Positions 22,939 through 30,419 of a DNA stretch of 33,367 nt are shown in pieces. The stretch is from JBKPIY01 sp046730475. Its GTDB lineage: Bacteria > Actinomycetota > Thermoleophilia > Solirubrobacterales > 70-9. The stretch spans positions 1-33,367 of the forward strand of contig JBKPIY010000022.1 of the NCBI GenBank assembly GCA_046730475.1. Reading direction: 5' to 3'. The position numbers were made by a program, and so were the translations under genes. Positions within the stretch are counted from its first letter, which is position 1, and each line of letters starts with the position of its first letter. The notes under the pieces are model-generated. The model was not told the origin of the DNA and searched no databases. It saw only the letters and a program-made list of their open reading frames with translations.

Positions 22939-23421
22939 ATGGCACCCCGAGCCGCACGGACAGCTGAAGGCGAGGTGGCGACGGATGTGGTCCTTCGCAC
23001 ATTTCGCGCGAACGGTCTCTTTCTCGCCGCCGGCGACCTCCTGGCGGCGGGGCAGGGGCTCACCTCGGCACGCTGGCAGGTGCTGGGAGCCGTTGCCCTG
23101 GACGGGCGGCCGCTTACCGTTCCCCAGATCGCCCGGCGGATGGGCCTAACTCGCCAGAGCGTGCAGGCCTCGGTCAACCGGCTGCTCAGCGACGGGCTGG
23201 TCGAGACGGACGAGAATCCGGATCATCGCCGCTCGCCCCTGATTCGACTGACGGAGCTCGGCGCCGCCAGGTACGCAGGGCTGCAGCGGCGGCAGGTCAG
23301 GTGGATCAATGAGCTCGCGGCCGGGCTGAAGGTCTCAGAGCTCACCACCGCTGCCCGGGTTCTCGAGGAGCTCTGCAACAGGCTGAACACGAGCCCCCCA
23401 GACGGGGGAGAGGAGACGTGA
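22939..23421 (+). CDS. MarR-family transcriptional regulator
   Basis: A 160-residue dimeric winged-helix regulator. It has LTSARWQVLGAVALDGRPLTVPQIARRMG (helices 2-3), LTRQSVQASVNRLLSDGLVE (recognition helix), the wing with the conserved Asp-x-Arg pattern ENPDHRRSPLIRLTELG, and a C-terminal dimerisation helix. MarR proteins release DNA on binding phenolic or other small ligands and usually control a neighbouring oxidoreductase or exporter. ATG 22939 is fixed by the promoter geometry. The next gene, an antibiotic-biosynthesis-monooxygenase-like ORF, begins only a few bases after the stop and is the obvious target, but it is frameshifted. The regulator itself is intact. Confidence 0.9.
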   Translation: MAPRAARTAEGEVATDVVLRTFRANGLFLAAGDLLAAGQGLTSARWQVLGAVALDGRPLTVPQIARRMGLTRQSVQASVNRLLSDGLVETDENPDHRRSPLIRLTELGAARYAGLQRRQVRWINELAAGLKVSELTTAARVLEELCNRLNTSPPDGGEET

Positions 23422-23425
23422 CCAA

Positions 23426-23790
23426 GTGAGGCTCCGTGAGATGGATGAGAGGACGACCTACATGCAGCAGCTGCAGGAGGAGGGTGGGCCGATCGTGCTC
23501 ATCAACCAGTTCAACGTGGCGCCCGAGGACGCCGAGAGGTTCCTCGAGGTCTGGGCAGACGACGCCGCCTTCATGAAACGGCAGCCCGGCTTCATCTCGA
23601 CCCAGCTGCATCGCGGCACAGCCGGAAGCTCGACGTTCATGAATGTGGCCGTGTGGGAGTCGGCGAGGGCGTTGGGCGAGGCGTTCCGCTCGCCTGAATT
23701 TCAGGAACGCGCCGCGCGCTACCCCGACAGCGCGTGGCGGCGCCGCACGTGTTCGAGAAGGTCGCCGTTCCGGACATCTGCGTGGCCTAG
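23426..23790 (+). pseudogene. ABM-type monooxygenase (antibiotic biosynthesis monooxygenase family), frameshifted
   Basis: The product is a small ferredoxin-like alpha+beta-barrel protein. GPIVLINQFNVAPEDAERFLEVW, then DDAAFMKRQPGFISTQLHR and TFMNVAVWESARALGEAFRSPEFQERA are typical of the family, which includes cofactor-free quinone-forming oxygenases and heme-degrading proteins. After ARYPDS (about 23732) the frame must change by one base to read the natural end VAAPHVFEKVAVPDICVA, stopping at TAG 23788-23790. Without the change, a long unrelated Arg-rich tail follows. GTG 23426 is the first start; ATG 23441 and ATG 23461 are alternatives. It is probably co-transcribed with marR. Only the last 18 or so residues are affected, so a sequence error is possible. 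Confidence 0.72.
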
Positions 23791-24000
23791 ATCGATCCGG
23801 GAACGGGTTGTGCTCCATGCAGAGCCCGGCTCCACTCCTCGGACAGGTCGCGTTCCTCGGAAAAGTGGCGGTAGTAGGTGTGGCGCTCGACCCCGGCTTT
23901 CTCGGCGATCGCGATGACCGGTCGTGCGGCCCGGACCGATGCTGGCATGGAGCCCGATCGCCGCCTCGACGATCCGTCGGCGCGTCTCCGCTCGAGGCGG
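23787..24000 (-). pseudogene. TetR-family regulator remnant (DNA-binding domain only)
   Basis: Reading leftward, ETRRRIVEAAIGLHASIGPGRTT in one frame is followed after a one-base change near 23915 by VIAIAEKAGVERHTYYRHFSEERDLSEEW. Together these form the classic TetR N-terminal helix-turn-helix. A stop follows at 23787, before any ligand-binding domain, and no convincing start lies upstream. Normal TetR proteins have about 190 residues; this piece has about 65. Its end overlaps the end of the ABM gene by a few bases in convergent orientation. Confidence 0.68.
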
Positions 24001-24118
24001 GCGACCGGCTCTCCCTGGTCGATCACCCGATGTCCCTCGCGCCGTGACTGGTCGAGCGGTTCGATCTGCGTTTCCCCGGCCAGCCCCTTTAGATGGCTAG
24101 CGGGGCGACCGCCGAGCG

Positions 24119-25222
24119 TCAGACGGCGGCGGCGCTGGTGCGGACGCGCTCGAGCGCCCGGGCGATCCTGGCGATCCCCTCGGGGATCTGATCGGGAGGG
24201 ACGCTGGCGAAGGAGAGGCGCAGCGCGTTGGAGCCGCCCTCGAGCATGAAGTCCGGGCCGGCGATGAAGGAGACGCCCTCCTGCTTCGCCTCGGCGAGCA
24301 GGGAGGTCGTGTCGACGTCGCGTTTCAGGGTGAGCCAGAGGAAGTAGCCGCCGCCGGGGACCACGAACTCGGCCTCGGGGATCTCCTCGCGCAGGGCGGC
24401 AACCACCGCGTCGCGGCGCTCGCGCAGGGCGGCGTTCACGAGCTCGACGCTCCGGTCGAGCTCGCCCGAGCGGCACAGCTCCCAGACGACCGACTCGGCG
24501 AGCATGTTCGGCGAGATGTAAGTCTCGTTCGCGTGCCTGGAGAGGGCGGAGATCTCGCCGGCCGGCCCGACCAGGTAGCCCACCCGGACGCCCGGCGCCA
24601 CCGTCTTCGAGAACGAGGACGCGTGGATCACCCGGTCGGCCTCGTCCATCGCCAGCATCGTCTCCCCGGCCTTCTTCTCGAAGCAGATCAGGCGGTAGGG
24701 GTCGTCCTCGAACAGGTTGAAGCCCCGGTCGTGCGCGAGCCCGACGAGGCGAAGGCGCTTCTCGGCCGACAGCGTGCACCCGGCGGGGTTGTGGTGGTTA
24801 GGGATCACGTGGACGAGGCGGATATCGCGCCCGGCGCTCACCTCCGCCACCGCCTCGACGTCGACGCCGTCCGCCTCCAGTGGCACCCCGATCCGCTCGA
24901 CGCCGAGCCGCTCGAGCAGGAGCAGGGTGCGGTCGTAGGAGGGCTGCTCGACCACCACCTGATCGTCGCGCTGGAGCAGGAACCAGAACAGCATCGCCCC
25001 CGCCTCGAGCGAGCCGTTGGTCACCATCACCTGATCGGGCGACACTCCGTGGAGCTCGGCGATCCACTCGCAGAGCCCGGGGTGCCCGCGCCCGGTGCCG
25101 TAGGAGAGGGCGCGCTGCCAGTCGGACTCGAGCGTTCGCGCCGCCGCCTCCCGGACCGCCGCTACTGGGAGGATGTCGGCGCTGGGGGCGCCGCGGGCGA
25201 AGCTGATCATGTCGGGCGCCAT
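24119..25222 (-). CDS. PLP-dependent class I/II aminotransferase (2-aminoadipate/MocR-like)
   Basis: A 367-residue fold-type I aminotransferase. It starts ISFARGAPSADILP, typical of LysN/2-aminoadipate and valine-pyruvate-like enzymes. Pyridoxal phosphate contacts are visible: YGTGRGHPGLCEWIAE, Asn and Pro in PNHHNPAG (about 141-148), Asp in FEDDPYR (about 171-177), the Schiff-base Lys206 in SSFSKTVAPGVRVGY, and the carboxylate-binding Arg near the C-terminus in NALRLSFA. No HTH domain is fused, so it is an enzyme and not a MocR regulator. ATG 25222 is chosen as it starts the family's usual N-terminus; an extended start at 25318 would run into the divergent neighbour. The amino acid substrate is uncertain. 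Confidence 0.88.
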   Translation of the reverse strand: MAPDMISFARGAPSADILPVAAVREAAARTLESDWQRALSYGTGRGHPGLCEWIAELHGVSPDQVMVTNGSLEAGAMLFWFLLQRDDQVVVEQPSYDRTLLLLERLGVERIGVPLEADGVDVEAVAEVSAGRDIRLVHVIPNHHNPAGCTLSAEKRLRLVGLAHDRGFNLFEDDPYRLICFEKKAGETMLAMDEADRVIHASSFSKTVAPGVRVGYLVGPAGEISALSRHANETYISPNMLAESVVWELCRSGELDRSVELVNAALRERRDAVVAALREEIPEAEFVVPGGGYFLWLTLKRDVDTTSLLAEAKQEGVSFIAGPDFMLEGGSNALRLSFASVPPDQIPEGIARIARALERVRTSAAAV

Positions 25223-25292
25223 GGCGGCCGAGTATAGGCGCGGGCGGTCGGTCGAAATCGCCGCCTGTCCGTTAGCGATACTGTCGCCTCGC

Positions 25293-25883
25293 ATGTCCAT
25301 TGCGATGGAGCTGGTCAAGATCGCCCTCCGCGCCTACGGCACCGGCGATGTCGAGATCACCCTCCAGCTCTCCGACCCCCTGATCCGCTGGGACGAGCGG
25401 GCGTCGCGGGCCGACGGGGAGCTCGTCTGGGGTCACGACGACGTCCTCCGGGCGATGCACAGCTACCTCGACGGCTGGGAGGAGTACCGCTTCGAGGTCG
25501 AGAAGATCGCCGAGGTTGGCGACGGCAAGATCGTCGGCCAGTGCCGCGAGCGGGGTAGGGACGCGAGCGGCATCCGCGTCGACCGCCGCTACGGCGGCCT
25601 CTGGATCGTCGAGAACGGAAAGATCATCTCCTGGGCTACCTACCTGACCCCGAGGGAGGCCGTCCACGCCGCCCGCGAGGTTGGGGGAGGTCGCTTCGCC
25701 CACGGGCGGGCCGATCAGGCGGCGCAGGCGCAGGCCGCCCAGGACGCGCCGAAGAAACGGCGCCCGCAGCCGAAGCCGGGCGACCCCGACAGCTTCAGCG
25801 AAGAGCAGCGCCGCGCCGCCAAGCGCCGCGCCCAGCTCGCCCGCGCCGCCCGCGAGGCAGGGCACCGCGCCGCCACCGGCTGA
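25293..25883 (+). CDS. SnoaL/NTF2-like protein with basic C-terminal tail
   Basis: A 196-residue protein. Residues 1-130 look like a SnoaL-like NTF2 cone fold: ALRAYGTGDVEITLQLSDPLIRWDERASR, DDVLRAMHSYLDGWEEYRFEVEKIAEVGDGKIVGQCRERGR, and YGGLWIVENGKIISWATYL. In this superfamily the cavity binds small hydrophobic substrates or serves as a structural pocket. The last 60 residues are rich in Ala, Arg, Lys and Gln (QAQAAQDAPKKRRPQPKPGD), low in complexity, and probably disordered. ATG 25293 gives the natural start; ATG 25305 is a possible alternative. It diverges from the aminotransferase over 70 bases and converges on sucD. Confidence 0.75.
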   Translation: MSIAMELVKIALRAYGTGDVEITLQLSDPLIRWDERASRADGELVWGHDDVLRAMHSYLDGWEEYRFEVEKIAEVGDGKIVGQCRERGRDASGIRVDRRYGGLWIVENGKIISWATYLTPREAVHAAREVGGGRFAHGRADQAAQAQAAQDAPKKRRPQPKPGDPDSFSEEQRRAAKRRAQLARAAREAGHRAATG

Positions 25884-25973
25884 GAACCCGGCTCACGCGC
25901 TCCGGATCGCCACCCTCCGGGGCCGCCGAGGTCACCGGGCCGAGGACGACCGCGACCGCCGACGTCCGGGCGC

Positions 25974-26855
25974 TCACCCGGCAACGGCGCCGAGGGCCTC
26001 GACCGCGAGCTGGGCGGTCTCGGTCGGGCTCTTGCCGACCCGGACGCCCTTGGCCTCGAGGGCCCGCTTCTTCGCCTCTGCGGTGCCCGAGGAGCCGGAG
26101 ATGATCGCCCCGGCGTGGCCCATCTGCTTGCCGGGCGGAGCGGTGAAGCCGGCGATATAGGCGACCACCGGCTTCGTCACCTGCTCGGCGATGTACTCGG
26201 CGGCGCGCTCCTCGGCGTCGCCGCCGATCTCGCCGACCATCACGATCAGCTCGGTCTCGTCGTCGTTCTCGAACAGCTCGAGGATGTCGATGAAATCCGA
26301 GCCGACGATTGGGTCGCCGCCGATCCCGACGATCGAGGAGTTACCGATTCCAGCCTGCTTGAGCTCGTTGCCGATCTGGTAGGTGAGGGTTCCCGACTTG
26401 GAGACCACCCCGATCGAGCCCCGGTCGAAGAACTGGGCGGGAATGATCCCGACGTTCGCCTTGCCGGGAGAGAGGACGCCGGGACAGTTGGGCCCGATCA
26501 GCCTCACGCCGGCCTCCTTCGCCTCCCAGTAGACCCGGAGCATGTCGTGAACCGGGATCCCCTCGGTGATCGCGATCACCGTCGAGATTCCAGCGTCGAT
26601 CGCCTCCTCCATCGAAGCGGCGGCGAAGCGCGCCGGGACGAAGATCATCGAGGTGTTGGCGCCCCTCTCGTCGACGGCCTCCCTGATTTTGTCGAAGACG
26701 GGGACGCCGTCCACGTCCTGGCCGCCCTTGTTCGGCGTCACCCCGGCAACGAGGTCGGTGCCGTAGCCGCGGTTTCGGAGGCCGTGGAAGCTCCCCTCGC
26801 GGCCGGTCAGCCCTGAGACCACGAGCTTCGTGTCGGTGCCGACGATGATCGACAT
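25974..26855 (-). CDS. sucD: Succinyl-CoA synthetase alpha subunit
   Basis: A 293-residue subunit. It holds the CoA-binding Rossmann domain (KLVVSGLTGREGSFHGL, then GVTPNKGGQDVDGVPVFD), the GPNCPGVLSPGKANVGIIP loop, and the phosphorylated His247 in KQMGHAGAIISGSSGTAEAK. With SucC it interconverts succinyl-CoA and succinate with ADP or GDP phosphorylation in the citric acid cycle. Length and motifs are normal. ATG 26855 overlaps the sucC stop by one base (TGATG), giving tight translational coupling. All active-site features are intact. Confidence 0.97.
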   Translation of the reverse strand: MSIIVGTDTKLVVSGLTGREGSFHGLRNRGYGTDLVAGVTPNKGGQDVDGVPVFDKIREAVDERGANTSMIFVPARFAAASMEEAIDAGISTVIAITEGIPVHDMLRVYWEAKEAGVRLIGPNCPGVLSPGKANVGIIPAQFFDRGSIGVVSKSGTLTYQIGNELKQAGIGNSSIVGIGGDPIVGSDFIDILELFENDDETELIVMVGEIGGDAEERAAEYIAEQVTKPVVAYIAGFTAPPGKQMGHAGAIISGSSGTAEAKKRALEAKGVRVGKSPTETAQLAVEALGAVAG

Positions 26856-28027
26856 CAGGCCCTCGCTCCGGCGCCGGCCAGCTCGACCACCTTGGCGGCC
26901 GCCCCCAGCATCGTCTTCTCGAGGTGGAGGTTCGGCAGATCGGCGTCGGCGAGCAGGCCGAGCCCCTCCTCCGAGTTGGTGCCGTCGAGCCGAACCACGA
27001 GCGGCACCGGGATCTCCGTCTGCCGCGAGGCCTCGATGATCCCCCGGGCGATCTCGTCGCAGCGGGTGATCCCGCCGAAGATGTTGAACAGGATCGCGGT
27101 CACCTTCGGGTCGGAGGTGATCACCTCGAGCGCGTCGACGATCGCCTCGGCCTTGGACCCGCCCCCGGCGTCGAGGAAGTTGGCGGGCGCCCCACCCGCC
27201 TGGGCGACCACGTCCAGGGTGGACATGCAGAGACCGGCTCCGTTGGCGAGGATGCCGACGTTGCCGTCGAGCTTCACGTAAGTCAGCCCCTTCTCCTTCG
27301 CCATCCGCTCGTGAGGGTCCTCGGAGGAGGGATCCGCCAGGTCCGCCAGCTCCGGATGGCGGAAGAGGGCGCTGTTGTCGATCGTCACCTTCGAGTCGAG
27401 GGCGACCACCTCACCGCCCCCGGTCACGACCAGCGGGTTCACCTCGATCAGGGTGGAGTCGCTCTGGTCGAATGCGGTGTGGAGCTTCGCGAGCGCTTCG
27501 GCCGTCTTCGCCCGAACGTCCTCGGGGACGCCGGCCGCCCTCGCCAGCGCCAGGCCCTCCTCGACCCCGAACCCCTGCCCGGGATCGACGTGGCGGCGGA
27601 CGAGCGCGTCCGGGTCGCGCTCGGCGATCTCCTCGACGTTCATCCCGCCCGTCGTCGACAGCATCGCCAGTACCTTCTTCGCCGACCGGTCGAGGATGAA
27701 GGAGGCGTAGTACTCGGCGTCGATCGCGGAGGCGCGCTCGACCCAAACCTGGTGGACGGTGAAAGGCCCCTCGCCGCGGGGCCCCCGGATGTCCATGCCG
27801 AGGATCGCCTCGGCGTGGGCCCGGGCCTCGTCCTCGGAGCCGGCGAGCTTGATCCCGCCCGCCTTCCCCCGGCCCCCGATCAGGACCTGCGCCTTCACCA
27901 CGCACGGGTAGCCGACCTCCCGGGCGGCGGCGACGGCGTCGTCGACGGTGTCGGCGACCCGCCCCTCGGGCACGGGCACCCCGTGGCGCGCGAACAGCTG
28001 CTTTCCCTGGTACTCGAGCAGGTCCAA
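26855..28027 (-). CDS. sucC: Succinyl-CoA synthetase beta subunit (ADP-forming type)
   Basis: A 390-residue subunit. It starts DLLEYQGKQLFARHGVPVPEG, followed by the ATP-grasp nucleotide site (CVVKAQVLIGGRGKAGGIKLA), the Mg/nucleotide residues in TLIEVNPLVVTGGGEVVALDSKVTIDNSALFRH and the C-terminal ligase domain (NGAGLCMSTLDVV, LFNIFGGITRCDEIARGI). Length matches the family at about 390. TTG 28027 is chosen because it gives exactly the conserved N-terminus; the longer frame upstream is Arg-rich and non-conserved. It is the first gene of the sucC-sucD operon and diverges from the HAD gene at 28141. Confidence 0.96.
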   Translation of the reverse strand: MDLLEYQGKQLFARHGVPVPEGRVADTVDDAVAAAREVGYPCVVKAQVLIGGRGKAGGIKLAGSEDEARAHAEAILGMDIRGPRGEGPFTVHQVWVERASAIDAEYYASFILDRSAKKVLAMLSTTGGMNVEEIAERDPDALVRRHVDPGQGFGVEEGLALARAAGVPEDVRAKTAEALAKLHTAFDQSDSTLIEVNPLVVTGGGEVVALDSKVTIDNSALFRHPELADLADPSSEDPHERMAKEKGLTYVKLDGNVGILANGAGLCMSTLDVVAQAGGAPANFLDAGGGSKAEAIVDALEVITSDPKVTAILFNIFGGITRCDEIARGIIEASRQTEIPVPLVVRLDGTNSEEGLGLLADADLPNLHLEKTMLGAAAKVVELAGAGARA

Positions 28028-28089
28028 GGGCCGCGAGAGCCTACCCGAACGCGGTCCGGCTCCCTCCGTGCGGCGGCCGGCGACCGCGC

Positions 28090-28125
28090 GTAACAAAAGT
28101 TACTTGCTGCGCCAATTGAGATAAT
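28090..28125. promoter_or_regulatory. Divergent sucC / HAD intergenic control region
   Basis: GATAAT (28120-28125) is a good -10 for the rightward HAD gene, whose ATG is only 16 bases on and lacks a Shine-Dalgarno. The palindrome GTAAC-AAAA-GTTAC (28090-28103) lies upstream and could be a small operator. No clear -35 was found for either direction. Confidence 0.4.
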
Positions 28126-28140
28126 GCCGCGCTCGCGCCG

Positions 28141-28824
28141 ATGGCCCTGCCCAAGCTCAAGGACATCACCTGGGTGACCACCGACTGCTACAGGACCCTG
28201 ATCGACTGGGAGAAGGGGATCGGCGACGCCTTCCGCAGGGAAGCCGAGCGCGACGGCCTCACCCTCGACGAGAAATCGCTGCTCGACCGCTTCTTCGAGG
28301 TCCAGGCGCAGCTGATGGCGGGCTCGTACGAACTCTATGCCGAGGTCCTCCGCCGGGCAGCGGTCAAGGTGGCCGGCGAGATCGGGTGGGAGATCGAGCC
28401 CTCGCGGGCGCAGTTCCTCCCGGACAGCATCGCCTCATGGCCCCCCTTCCGGGAGGCCAACGCGGCGATGGACCGGCTCAAGGAGCGCTACCAGATCGGA
28501 ATCGTCTCCAACATCGACGACAAGATGCTCGGGATCTCGCGCCGCCACCTGCGCACCGAGCTCGACCTGGTGGTCACCGCTCAGCAGGTCCGAAGCTACA
28601 AGCCGGACCCAACCCACTTCCGCGAGTGCGCCCGGCGGATCGGCGGCAGGAAGGGCTGGCTCCACATCGGCTCCGACTACGACACCGACATCGCGCCGGT
28701 GCTGAAGATGAACGTCCCAGTGATCTGGGTGAACCGCCACGGGGAGAAGCTCGAGGGCCGCAAGCCCCCGAGTGCTACGGTCAAGAACCTCCGCGAGGCC
28801 GCGGCCAGGCTGGGGGCCAAGTAG
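28141..28824 (+). CDS. HAD-superfamily hydrolase, haloacid dehalogenase-like
   Basis: A 227-residue hydrolase of the L-2-haloacid dehalogenase subfamily. Motif I is VTTDCYRTLIDW, with nucleophile Asp15. The dehalogenase consensus is DxYGTL, so Gly is replaced here by Arg. Motif II is GIVSNIDD. The Lys of motif III lies in VRSYKPDPTHF, and motif IV is IGSDYDTDIAPVLKMNVPVIWVNR. The helical cap (about 25-100) is type C1. The substrate may be a phosphate ester or a haloacid; the altered motif I argues for caution. It is transcribed away from sucC and lies 62 bases upstream of the first sulfatase, possibly in one unit with it. Confidence 0.85.
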   Translation: MALPKLKDITWVTTDCYRTLIDWEKGIGDAFRREAERDGLTLDEKSLLDRFFEVQAQLMAGSYELYAEVLRRAAVKVAGEIGWEIEPSRAQFLPDSIASWPPFREANAAMDRLKERYQIGIVSNIDDKMLGISRRHLRTELDLVVTAQQVRSYKPDPTHFRECARRIGGRKGWLHIGSDYDTDIAPVLKMNVPVIWVNRHGEKLEGRKPPSATVKNLREAAARLGAK

Positions 28825-28886
28825 CGAGCCTCCGGGCGGCCCGAGCCGCGCGGGAATCGAAGCCGCGGGGCGTGCTCGGTGAAGCA

Positions 28887-30419
28887 GTGAGACGAACGAT
28901 CAACATCGCCGTGATCGCCGCCGTCGCAGTGGCGGGGACGCTCGCGGCGGAGCTCCGCCATGGCCCGGCGGGGGCGAGGGCAGCGCAGACCAAGCCGAAC
29001 GTGATCGTGATCATGACCGACGATCAGCGCCTCGACGACCTCTACGCCCGCCTCGGCGATCGGCGGTTGATGCCGAACACCCTGAAGCTGCTCGCCGGCG
29101 GGGGAGTGACGTTCGCGCGCTACTACGTCGCCTACCCGCTCTCCTGTCCCTCGCGGACCACCTTCCTCACCGGCCTCTACGCCCACAACCACGGGGTCCG
29201 GGCCAACATCCTGCCCCACAAAGGCTATTGCGGCTCCCCCAACGTCTTCCCCACCACCAATTCGCTGGCGCCGTGGCTGAACGCCGCCGGCTATCACACG
29301 GTAATCGCCGGCCGCTACCTGAACGGCTATCCGGGGCACCGGCCCGCGACCACGGTCGACCCCGGCTGGGACGACTGGTTCGTGCCGGTCGAGGCGGATG
29401 GGACCCTCGCCGCTCTCTACTTCGGCTACCGCCTGAACGAGAACGGGACCGTCAGCGACCCGTATCGGCGACCCGACGGCTACATCACCGAAGTGATCAC
29501 AAAGAAGCTGATCGACTCGATCCGGAGCACCCCGGCGAGCCAGCCGGTGTTCGGCTTCCTCGCCAACCGTGCCCCGCACGAGGACCAGGCCCCGCCGGTC
29601 GGTCCGGAGCCGGCGCCCGGCGACAACAAGACGATAAGCAAGATCGAGCTCCCCCACCGGCCCGATTACGACGAGAAGGACGTCAGCGACAAGCCCAGGT
29701 ATCTCCGGAGGGAGCCGCCCCTCAGCCACCGCGAGAAGAAGAAGATCAAGATGCGCGCCCGCCGGCGCCGCGCCAGCCTCGAGGCGGTCGATCGGCAGGT
29801 GAAGGCGATCGTCAACGAGCTCAAGCGCGATGGACGGTTCAACAACACCTACATCTTCTTCGTCTCCGACAACGGCTTCTTCCTCGGCGAGCACCGCTTC
29901 CCCAAGGGCAAGGTCCGTCCCTACGAGGAGGCGAGCCACGTGCCCGGGATCCTCATCGGGCCGGGGATTCCCCACGGCAGGACCTCGAGGGAGCTGGTCA
30001 GCAACATCGACCTGGCGCCGACGATCCTCCAGGTCGCCGGAGTGAGCGAGGACCTGGACGGCCGCTCGCTGCTTCCGTTCGCCGATAACCCGAGGAAGCG
30101 CACACGCCGCCCGCTCGTGATCGAGTCGTTCCGCGACCCGAACCCGAAGAAGACGAAGTTCCAGAAGGGAAACAGCCGCACCGAGGCGCCGAACTACCAG
30201 GCGCTGGTGGCGGGGCACTACAAGGTCGTCCGCTACACCACGGGCGACCGCGAGCTCTACGACCTGAAGCGGGACCCGAACGAGCTCAACAACGTCTTCG
30301 CCTCCCATCGCTACGCCCGCGTCCGCGCCTTCATGATCAGGTGGCTGAAGGTGTTCGACGGCTGCTCGAGAGAGAGCTGCCGCAGGCAGATCCCGAAGCC
30401 GCCGCCGCCTCTGGGCTAA
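28887..30419 (+). CDS. Exported sulfatase with Ser at the formylglycine position
   Basis: A 510-residue alkaline-phosphatase-fold sulfatase. A signal peptide covers the first 33 residues (RRTINIAVIAAVAVAGTLAA). Metal ligands include MTDDQ (Asp45, Asp46) and SDNGFFLGEH. The core motif is YPLSCPSRTTFLTGLYAHNHG, so the C/S-x-P-S-R residue is Ser86 with Cys87 next to it. In known sulfatases this residue becomes formylglycine. Cys is handled by aerobic FGE, while Ser needs the radical-SAM anSME enzyme, which is rare in Actinobacteria. The enzyme may therefore be inactive, matured differently, or use another mechanism. GTG 28887 is chosen for the signal peptide; GTG 28872 would add five residues. 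Stops overlap with the convergent sulfatase. Confidence 0.88.
   Translation: MRRTINIAVIAAVAVAGTLAAELRHGPAGARAAQTKPNVIVIMTDDQRLDDLYARLGDRRLMPNTLKLLAGGGVTFARYYVAYPLSCPSRTTFLTGLYAHNHGVRANILPHKGYCGSPNVFPTTNSLAPWLNAAGYHTVIAGRYLNGYPGHRPATTVDPGWDDWFVPVEADGTLAALYFGYRLNENGTVSDPYRRPDGYITEVITKKLIDSIRSTPASQPVFGFLANRAPHEDQAPPVGPEPAPGDNKTISKIELPHRPDYDEKDVSDKPRYLRREPPLSHREKKKIKMRARRRRASLEAVDRQVKAIVNELKRDGRFNNTYIFFVSDNGFFLGEHRFPKGKVRPYEEASHVPGILIGPGIPHGRTSRELVSNIDLAPTILQVAGVSEDLDGRSLLPFADNPRKRTRRPLVIESFRDPNPKKTKFQKGNSRTEAPNYQALVAGHYKVVRYTTGDRELYDLKRDPNELNNVFASHRYARVRAFMIRWLKVFDGCSRESCRRQIPKPPPPLG

Noticed and set aside
320..24000. All frameshifts are sequencing errors
   Set aside because: Not excluded for single cases (C/G runs in MFS, kelch and lgt), but the breaks cluster at 1.8-6.5 kb and 23.7-23.9 kb while more than 15 kb of long genes between and after are intact, and several remnants also lack whole domains.
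16388..28027. Reductive citric acid cycle built from citryl-CoA lyase plus succinyl-CoA synthetase
   Set aside because: sucCD is the normal oxidative-cycle pair and lies 8 kb away, in another operon. There is no citryl-CoA synthetase and no oxoacid:ferredoxin oxidoreductase, so the link is not supported.
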